From contig CM051516.1 of NCBI GenBank assembly GCA_028015205.1, positions 51,526,230 to 51,590,229 on the forward strand: DNA of 64,000 nt, given 5' to 3'. Each line of letters begins with the position of its first letter. Within the stretch, counting starts at the first letter, position 1. The translations under genes were made by a program, and so were the position numbers. The notes beneath the pieces were generated by a model. The model was not told the DNA's origin and did no database searches. It saw only the letters and a program-made list of their open reading frames with translations. This stretch comes from Mytilisepta virgata. Its lineage: Eukaryota > Mollusca > Bivalvia > Mytilida > Mytilidae. Positions 56,038 through 64,000 of the stretch are shown one piece after another.

Positions 56038-59000
56038 ATGAATGTTCTGCTGATCTTATCAATTTGCTTATTCTGTGAGTATTTTTACGCTTTATATAGG
56101 AAATTTAAAATTTCTAAAAATATTTTTATTTGGTGGTTTTTTTTTTTCGGGAGTGGAAGACAGTTTTGTATTCTAAGATGAAGTCGTCATTGTGAAAATT
56201 GCTGAAAAATATGCACAAATATTTCTATTGCCTGAAAACAATCAGTTTGTTTGTTTTGTTTGTTGAGTTGGGGTTTAATGCCGTTTTCAGCACATTTGGC
56301 TATTTCGCGGCGGCCAGTTTTAATTGGTGGAGGAAGCCGGAGTACCCAGAGAGAACCACCGACCTTCGGTAGGAAAATTAGCAATCCTTATCAATTAAGG
56401 TAGGAGTCGAACACACCCCGCCATAGGTGAGATTCGAACTCACTACCGCAGTGTTGACAGGCTAGTGATCATTAGTAGTCATGACGAACTACCTAGACCA
56501 CTCGGCCACCGAGGCCCCGAAAACAATCAGTCACTGCATACAGGTATACATATAATGACCTATTGATTATTTGAACAACTTTATTATGACAATTGTCATA
56601 TCACTTGACATGAGATGCACCGAATTTGGTCTTGGCCGTACCTGATTTCGGTCAATCAAGTTTACCTGAGGACATATAATTTTATTTAAGACGTTTTCGT
56701 AGTAAAGGCTTTTACATATACATATTAGATGTTGTTAAAATCTAAATATAGCACAAGTTTGCGCCAATAAATATCAGAGCCACACTTGAGATCACCATTT
56801 TATTGGCCATAATTAGATTTAAAAAGTGTTTTCTATTTGATGCTTTGTATCTTTCCCAATTTGCCATATTACTAGCAACTTAATATTATTTTAAATTCTA
56901 AGCTAGAGACAGATAAACTAAACCTGGTGCCTATATTTTATACGAACATCTTTTTTTACAGTGGTATCCTTGTCTCATGCAGACTGTCGTCCTGGGTGGC
57001 TATACCACAGTGGATCATGTTATCTCTTTGTAACGAATAATCTGAAAACTTGGTATGATGCGCAGGTACAGGCATTAATATCAGTAATGTTTAAAAATGT
57101 AAAAAGTCACTTACAAGATTTGGTTTTACGCAAACCGATGTTTTGTGATACGTCCTTTTTTCAGCTATAGTAAAACGCAGGAGCTATAGTTATATTACTA
57201 CCTAAACTGATGATCCATTTCGTATTCAGATGTCAGACTTTTTTTCATTTTTTTACGCAATTCACATGATTAGGTTTTAGTAAATTTAGCAAAACTGTTA
57301 CCGGGAATACAAATGTCAACTGTGTGGAAACAGATATACAGAATATTTTTAAGTATTTGTTGATGTATGATTAGAATTAGAAATACCAAAGGGATATTCG
57401 AAGGAGGGGAAATCGTAAACAACTGACAAAATTCTGGAGAACAACGAAGACAGGACCAAAACAATACAAACACAACACTTAAAAGCTAAAAACTTGAACA
57501 ACATTGATCCCTTAAAAAAACCGGGGGTAGACTCAGGACACCCGCCATGGTGCCCATGTCAAATCCGGTATGAGGAAGGGACAACATCAATGGAACAGGT
57601 CCGTTTTCATTTGGGAAACGGTTTTTTCACACCTGTCAAGTCATAAAGATATCTATAAAAATGTAATGAGGATGACTGAAACTTAGGAACAACATACTCC
57701 TGTTTGAGTAATTTTTCTGTCAAGAGCCGGGCTCTGTCCAGGAAGTCAATGTATATGTCACAAGCTCTGGAATAACGTATGAGTTGTGAAATATACACTC
57801 CATATGCCGGCGCTTTTAATGTTGCCGCTCGAAAATGGGAAGTTGACGATTTTAAAGTCAAAGTCATCCTGTTTGTCGTAAAGTTTTGTATTCAGCTTTC
57901 CTCTGGGGTCAATTTTGAGATAAAGGTCAAGATCAGATGCAGACTTGGATAGAATAGATGTAAGAAATTCCCAAAACGTGAATTGCTGATTGATGAAACA
58001 TCATCTATATAGCGGAAGCTAAAATTAAAGGTACGGGTTAACTTCTTCTGTTTTTTTTTCCATAAGAAGCCCGTCAAGGAAGTCTGCCTCAAATGAGTAA
58101 AGAAAAAGGTCGGCCAGGATTGTCGCACAATTGTCTGTTGTATCCTTAATTTCGAGCTCATTTGGATAGATTAGATATAAGAAATTCCCAAAAAGTGAAT
58201 TGCTGATTGATAAAACATCATCTATATAGCGGAAGCTAAAATTAAAGGTACGGGTTAACTTCTGTTTTTTTTCCATACGAAGCCCGTCAAGGAAGTCTGC
58301 CTCAAATGAGTAAAAAACAGTCGGCCAGGATTGTCGCACTATTAGTGCCTATATTAACAATGAGGAATACCAAATATTTGTTACATTCTACATCCATGAG
58401 AGAAACTCGTTTCCTTCTTATCCGTTTTATTTTTATTGTTATTCAGTGTATAAAAATCAATACTTTAATTGCTCTATTTCAATTTCTAAAGAATTACTGC
58501 GCACAGTTCGGAGCAACTTTGACCTATATTACATCCAGCAGCGAAAACAACTTTATAAGATCACGACTGATAACTATAAGTGGGCACTCAAAGAGGTCAA
58601 CAGACGGTACGTTAATAAATTCGTTACCATAAATAGGAAAACCAACTGCCAGTTCACATGGTTCATAAACAAATAACAGTAGTATCTATTCATATGTGAT
58701 TTGTCCAAATAGTCTTTTCTTTACGTATGTCATCTGTTGTACGCCCTAGTAACACACTTTTGATCTTAAACGACTATTCTGGTCTTGTTTTTGAATCTTT
58801 AATTACAAATTAGTACAGAAAGTTAAGTGTAAAAATAGTTTATTATCATGATGAGATATTCGAATTATGTATTTTTCTAGTAGACCTATTTCATTGTCTA
58901 TTGAGGTGGAATAAAACCTCCCTGAGACTTTGAAAATGGCAGGCAAATTTAGTTTCTCTTACGTTCTTCTGATACATTCATGGTTAGGAGTATATCGATT

Positions 59001-62000
59001 AATTACAACTTTCTTTTGTGTTCATTTACGGTCATATTACATTTGTACACGTGATTTAGTTTTCTATTGTTTTCTTTTCTTTTTCTATGTTTTCTTTTTC
59101 AAATGTTCCTTTGTGGTGTTTGTACCGCATGTCACAATTCCCCTTTCAAGATTCTGTTGTCTCTGGACATTTTAGTTACCTTCCAACCTTCTGTTTTTGT
59201 AGTGTTGTGCTGATAGAAATAAATCAAACTAATGCTGATCTTCTATTTGTCGTCACTAAATTGATTAACTTTTTTGGAACGAATTTTGTTCTGATTGTCT
59301 TTCTTTTGAATGAATTTAGTATAAATAAAATGGTAATCATCTTATATTTTTAAAGTGTTAAAAACTATTCTCTACTTATTCTTTTCCGCTATAAATAAAT
59401 AAAGCATTTATGAGAATTTTAACTTTCCACTTGTGAACATTCCAATTTTCTAAATACACCTTTCAAGTTCACCGTTCATTCGCTCCTGACATATACAATG
59501 ACTCCTCAATCAGAATCGATTTTCAAGTTTCAACTTCACAGTTACATGTAATTTGGTGATGGCGTGATTGTGTACAAGAGCGCAGTTGACATCCCATTCA
59601 CTTGATACATTATAGGATTGTTTTTTTGTAATACAATTCTTTGATTTCAGTTTTGATTTACGACTCATCCGTTGTGCTCATGGCCTAAAATGTTGAAAAA
59701 CCAAAATAACAATCAAAAAAGTTGAAGAGCAAATGAAAAAGTACCAAAATGACCAAAACAGTAGAACCAAAACCATCTAAGGACACATTCAGTGGCAATT
59801 ACTATATGCAAATCATAGGTTTGTAATAGACTGACATGACAAGCTCTATAGGATGACACGTAATCTCATTCAATCACATTATTCTGACTCCGAGCAAACT
59901 AGTCTTTGTTCTTACTCCTACAACCGCGTGCTTGACGAAGAGGCAGCAAATAACAATTTTAAAGTCTGGTTTGACCCGGTCGGGGATATAACCCGCGACC
60001 TTTCGCTGATGTTGAAACCATTGTAATTTTCTGTATGGCATCCTAGCATCATTTCAATTCTCCTTTCTAACATTTACAAGAATAGGATTTACTTTTTAAA
60101 GGTGACTTTTGGATTGGCGGTTCAGATTCAGAAATTGAAGGTATTTGGAAATGGCAACCTAGCGGGGGAGGAATCCATTGGTTTAACTGGGCATACCGTT
60201 CTTCCACTGGAACTCAAGGTCACAGTGGAAAATCTGAGAACTGTTTAGAGATTGTTGTTTGGGGGCACCAAGTCGGTAAATGGAATGACGACAACTGCGC
60301 TGACCATTCACATTTTATTTGTGAAATGCCGTAAGTGCTCTTATAAATTATGCTCAACAGAGTATGTATATTTCCAGAGAAAGACTAGAGCAGATAATGT
60401 TAACAATTACCCTCAGAATTGTATGTGCATATGCTCTGTGCCGTGTTTGAATTGCGATGAAAAACACAAGCGTACTTATTTCCAAACTTCTCCAAAACTT
60501 TTTAAAATATTCTAATACGTTTGTAGAGCAAAACTGAGAATAAAAAGAATACATACAAAAGAAAGACAAAAAAGTCCCATATCAACACTAAAATACTGAA
60601 CTGATACATAAACTGGCAGTGACGTCAGGTGCTTCATAACCTAATAAAGGTAACTGTTTAATGAAATACATGTAACACTTCGAACATGTAAATAATACTA
60701 TAATGACGAGTTAATATTAAGAGTGACCACGAGTTAGTAAAATGATGCCACGAATTAGTAAATAATGGCCACGAGTAATAATCTTAAGGTCAAGGCGAAG
60801 TAATTGAACGCCATCTAGTGTTCATTTGTTTACCGTTTCAAGGGTAACAGCCCCTTGTCATTGTATTACATCCCCGACTGATTGTCTGACGTCGTATCCA
60901 TTATGACGTTGACTCCTGAGGAGCAGTGGAGTCGTCGTAAGGTAGAAATAATGATGTGTTCAGACGTACAGTTATTACGCAACGCAAAACTTTTTCGATA
61001 CGTTTCAAAACGCATTGTGCGTTCACACGTCCCTTCATTATCAAAACGCATTCGAAAGCATTATTTTGTTGTGTAAACGCATATTTAGACTGATTCGTTT
61101 CAGAATCATAGGTAAGTGTTGACATTTATACTTTAAATATTACGCAAGTAATTTGCTTAGTTTAAATTTTAGGTATGTATATACAGTGTAATACCTCCAC
61201 GGTATTGTCATGCCGTTAGTCCCCTTTTTGACACTTAGATCATGGGTACACTGTCATAAATTTACTAAACATCTCAATTTTTGTGAACCAAGTAAATAAC
61301 GCGAATGCATATATGACGTCAAGTTGGGCATATAACATCATTTTTACTTTGATGGAGAAATAAAATAATATCAAGAAAGTGAAGACGGTCCTCATTATCC
61401 TTTTAAAAAATATTGTTACTTATGTTTTTAAATAAACGTCTTGGCAATTTCACCTTTCTCTAGAATTCGCCTGGTATTGGAATTAATTCGTACCGTTTCG
61501 GCATTTGAATACTGCGAATTAAACTGGATCGATTGAAATTGTGACCGATATTAGCTCAATTTTATTATCTCACGACATGATGCATTGAGGATGTACATTA
61601 ACTGTTTTTTTTATTTTGGTTACACAAAATTTATTTTAAGTTCTTGGGCTTTTTTTAGGGGTAAATATAGGTGCGAGCGAGGAATTTTTTTCAGGCGAAT
61701 AAAAAACTTAAGTGTGACACAACTTTATATTTTTCAATTTGAAGTAGGGCCGAATTTTGAGCTCTTATTTTTAAATGAAAAATTGCAGCGGCGAAATCCA
61801 ACGACCTAAAAATCAGTTTGGTTTGGCCTAATTTGTAAGGGATTTAACGACGAGCTCCCACTGTCATGTTTCCATCGTCAATTATCCTTACGGATCTTTA
61901 CACTTCTGCTTATCTATCGCATGCAAGAATTTTTTTTCTTAGTTTTTATTTTGTGATTACGACAATACCCTCTAAATTTAACGCACTTTGAAATAAAACA

Positions 62001-63046
62001 TATTGTTTTCAAATTACGTGGAGTTGCAATTGTCCACTTGACGCACTGTGATTTATTTTAATATTTTACTGGACTATAAGGATACAGTTGCAATACAAAT
62101 CATCCATCGACAACATGAAAATCAAACATTGCCATTCAACAAATAATAAATAAAATCTGCAACTCCTTACAGAAAGCAATAAATAAATAAATAAATAAAC
62201 AAAATGATCAATAAATAAATAAATAAATAAAAATTAATACAAACATTGAAATTAAAAAATATACATCAGATGAAAGAAAAAGGTCTTTTGTTTGTCCTAT
62301 AATTATTATCTGCAATACATAAACGTTATCGAACGCTGGACGTCATGACGTTGCCTGAAAAAAATCACCAAAATAAGTAGCTTGATATTATCTTCAGCAG
62401 CAGATACAACGAAATCAAGCATGGGGACCCCCAAATGTTTTTATATCATCAGAAAGCTCGTGGATGAGGCAATATAATATTAGTTTTTCAAGAAACTGTA
62501 GGATTAACTTCAATGGTTTTTATAGACTTTTAAAGCAAAATTGTCGAAAAATTGACGTTTTCCCTTTATATCCTATGTTAAAAGTTAATTTCAGAACACA
62601 TTTTCAAAGGGTTATAGCAAAAAAATAAGCATGGGTACCCCCCTATTTATTTCATATTCCAATGTATTTCGATTAGCTTTACATACTGACAAAAAATTAG
62701 AAAACTGTAGGATACTTTCAATTACTTTGCCTTGACCTTAAGTATACAATTTGAGCCATATAAGCTTCCATACAATATTCTTGCACTTCCTTAGTGTACA
62801 AATTAAAACTGAAAATAAAATACGTACAAGAGAAATACAAAATAAAACAGTACCAAAACCAAAGCAATTAAAACTGAACTGATACGAAAGCCGACTGTGA
62901 CGCCAGTTACTCTGTAACCAAACAGAAGGTATCTATTCTACATGTACATCGTACATATAATAAAATTTATTAATTGATAAAATAAAAAAAATGTAACAAA
63001 GGTTAATTGCAATGTTTTTACTTTTAGGGATAATCTTTTTGGATAA
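56038..63046 (+). CDS. secreted C-type lectin (gene D, 5 exons)
   Basis: Exons: 56038-56074, 56962-57065, 58492-58606, 60102-60330 and 63028-63046; phases 1, 0, 1, 2, identical to gene C, closing to 167 codons. The ATG at 56038 gives a compact signal peptide (MNVLLILSICLF); an in-frame ATG at 55921 would add 39 mostly polar residues and spoil it. One long-form C-type lectin domain follows: ADCRPGW..HSGSCY, NNLKTWYDAQ, CAQFGATLTYI, GDFWIGGSDSEIEG, NWAYRSSTGTQGHSG, then KWNDDNCADHSHFICE and the terminus DNLFG. Compared with gene C it has about eight extra residues in the long loop before the Cys of CLEI. Again WND is kept and no EPN or QPD is seen. It is clearly a tandem duplicate of gene C. 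Confidence 0.9.
56234..56530 (-). mobile_element. complete tRNA-derived SINE with 12-bp target duplication
   Basis: The SINE itself is 56246-56518. The direct repeat GAAAACAATCAG flanks it at 56234-56245 and 56519-56530. On the minus strand the head starts GGGGCCTCGGTGGCCGAGTG and has a T arm GTGAGTTCGAATCTCAC, as in tRNA-Ser/Leu-type molecules with a long variable arm. The body holds the conserved GGTTCTCTCTGGGTACTCCG and GGCCGCCGCGAAATAG blocks, and the tail is made of CAAA repeats. It lies in intron 1 of lectin gene D. Confidence 0.85.
57370..58342 (-). pseudogene. YIDD-box reverse transcriptase relic with internal duplication and 3' tail
   Basis: On the minus strand FEADFLDGL.MEKK, FSFRYIDDVLSISNS and LIYPNELEIKDTTD are followed by a second copy of the same blocks. 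Then come a deletion that joins in TLKAPAYGVYISQLIRYSRAC, and a stop at about 57607. The repeated unit is 217 bp: AGCGGAAGCT at 58011 recurs at 58228. The piece 57370-57606 is the tail, matched by the tail-only copy at 23413-23594. It lies antisense in intron 2 of lectin gene D. Confidence 0.75.
59645..59795 (+). repeat. dispersed GCACAAGATGTGCA-type repeat, truncated
   Basis: GATTTACGACTCATCCGTTG, GGCCTAAAATGTTGAAAAAC, CCAAAATGACCAAAAC and AACCATCTAAGGACAC match 30543-30700 (inverted) and 39190-39350. It lies in intron 3 of lectin gene D. Confidence 0.6.
59970..60022 (-). repeat. tRNA-like T-arm, possible SINE head fragment
   Basis: The minus strand reads GTCGCGGGTTATATCCCCGAC, which can fold like a T arm; no D arm or acceptor stem is recognisable nearby. 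It lies in intron 3 of lectin gene D, close to exon 4. Confidence 0.3.
60530..60660 (-). repeat. fourth-subfamily retroelement tail, partner of 62810-62935
   Basis: ACTGAACTGATACATAAACT and GGCAGTGACGTCAGGTGCTT correspond to ACTGAACTGATACGAAAGCC and GACTGTGACGCCAGTTACTC in the second copy. Both lie in intron 4 of lectin gene D in the same orientation, about 2.3 kb apart. Confidence 0.5.
60700..62150. other. intron 4 of lectin gene D, middle part, no gene
   Basis: It includes a short group of CACGAGTTAGTAAA-like repeats at 60725-60775. A less AT-rich stretch lies at 60880-61090 with overlapping ORFs on both strands, none showing a known motif. Otherwise nothing was recognised. Confidence 0.4.
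62165..62235. repeat. (AAAT)n microsatellite
   Basis: Two runs of AATAAATAAATAAATAAA are separated by CAAAATGATC. They lie in intron 4 of lectin gene D. Confidence 0.85.
62810..62935 (-). repeat. fourth-subfamily retroelement tail, partner of 60530-60660
   Basis: ACGTACAAGAGAAATACAAA, then ACTGAACTGATACGAAAGCC and GACTGTGACGCCAGTTACTC. It ends about 90 bp before the last exon of lectin gene D. Confidence 0.5.
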
Positions 63047-63849
63047 ATGTTGGCAGTAAAATGGACAACTACGAAAGATTTGATTCTTCTTTCAATATCA
63101 CTATCATGACATTATACGTCTGTTTGTGTTTTAAAATATCTGACTGACTCTAGCAAAATTAATGTATTTCGATATTCGGTTTATAATTCTTGTTGAACAA
63201 GCTCATTAACAACGTACATGTACCTAAAAGACATTTTAGATCATGTACATGCACTGAGTTCAAAGTAGGCCACAGGAATTTAAGAAATAACCTACTTCAA
63301 TTGTTATTATTCGCTAGTTTTCGTTTCAAGGTGTTATTAAAAATATTCAAAGTGTACCTTGAAGCGCCAATGGTGACAGATTAATTTCCGAAAGGCGCAT
63401 GTTATTCGAAAAAATTAACTGCGTCATGTGATTTGTAATACCACTATAAGGTATATCATTCTTGTGATATCAAGCGATACTAGAGAATACTGTGGTTACA
63501 TTTATTTTCCTAGATATCATTTCCCGTCGTTTAAAGAAAATATATTCTATCGAGGATACTGAATTTTGTTGTTTTCTGATGTTTTAGTAAAAACCAAAAT
63601 AGAAACCGATATTTCATCGAAGACTTAAGTTGCTAATCCTACTCTGCCCACGAAAGCTGTGATCCAATGATATATAAAACTCCGTTTTAGTATATTCGTC
63701 AGTCCAACACCCAGTAATTATTTGAAAAATGTTCCTTATGGCCACTTGGCGGGTGAAATAGCGGCCCCTATAGCGGCATTTTATCCTACTTTTTTCAACA
63801 TCTACAGATGAGTCTTTAATATTCTAAGAGTGTTGCTCTCCTTTTACAC
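63047..63849. other. 3' flank of lectin gene D, no further gene seen
   Basis: AT-rich sequence with no clear AATAAA close to the stop codon and no coding motifs. The ORF at 63190-63384 has no recognisable domain. Confidence 0.4.
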
Positions 63850-64000
63850 GGGACAGCCATTGTTTGTCCCCATCCGACGGACTAGCTTCTTTTACCGAGA
63901 CCAGCCTCGCAAATGGTGTCGATAAGGCGTCGAAAATTTGATCCCTGAAATTTTCATCCCGAACAGGAATCGAACCAGGAACCTTTGGCTTCGTAGTCCG
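63850..64000 (-). repeat. tRNA-derived SINE, cut by the window edge
   Basis: On the minus strand the window edge falls inside an anticodon-arm-like part (CGGACTACGAAGCC). It is followed by AAAGGTTCCTGGTTCGATTC with a T arm, and then an unrelated body (GACGCCTTATCGACACC). The anticodon-like ACG and T arm resemble tRNA-Arg. The first half of the tRNA-related head lies beyond 64000, so a real tRNA gene cannot be ruled out. Confidence 0.5.

Noticed and set aside
58930..59353. Hydrophobic ORFs in lectin D intron 3
   Set aside because: T-rich intron sequence translated as Phe/Leu/Val runs, with no conserved motif and no counterpart in lectin C.
60866..61125. Overlapping ORFs on both strands in a less AT-rich stretch
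   Set aside because: No recognisable domain, no splice logic and mutually overlapping frames; left as intron sequence.

Overview
The window looks like nuclear DNA of a bivalve mollusc, most likely a marine mussel (Mytilidae). It is strongly AT-rich, its genes are split by GT-AG introns, many ORFs are relics of retroelements, and it carries several bivalve-type dispersed repeats. This is inference from gene and repeat content; no species marker was identified.

Layout. (1) 1-2216, minus strand: a retroelement-like locus with an SGNH-esterase-like ORF followed by a coiled-coil, Gag-like ORF that runs off the left edge. (2) 9021-27479, plus strand: two paralogous genes (called A and B here) for an unrecognised type I membrane receptor. 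Each has six exons with the same intron phases: signal peptide, Cys-bearing short exon, large Cys/N-glycan ectodomain exon, stalk exon, one transmembrane helix, and a tyrosine-rich tail with an ITIM-like V-D-Y-[RS]-T-V motif and repeated YAVV motifs. A is shortened by a one-base shift in its tail. (3) 31120-41480, plus: a secreted adamalysin/ADAMTS-like zinc metalloprotease that I could rebuild from 13 exons (528 codons). It has an intact HELAHTLGSDHD zinc site and Met-turn and ends after the Cys-rich module without thrombospondin repeats. (4) 44159-51685 and 56038-63046, plus: two tandem C-type lectin genes, five exons each with identical phases, each a signal peptide plus one CTLD.

How they may work together: receptors with inhibitory-type tails, secreted lectins and a secreted metalloprotease side by side would suit a molluscan immune or surface-recognition cluster. 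The co-location is seen; the shared role is inference.

The introns and spacers are full of mobile DNA. I see an L1/Tx1-like LINE relic in a lectin intron, several 5'-truncated copies of one YIDD-box reverse-transcriptase family (probably Penelope-like) with a shared 3' tail, tRNA-derived SINEs (one complete with a 12-bp target duplication), a 281-bp MITE with perfect 20-bp inverted ends, fold-back elements built from tandem repeats, and several minisatellites.

Exon limits were set by eye from splice sites, reading phase and paralogue comparison; no transcript data were available.
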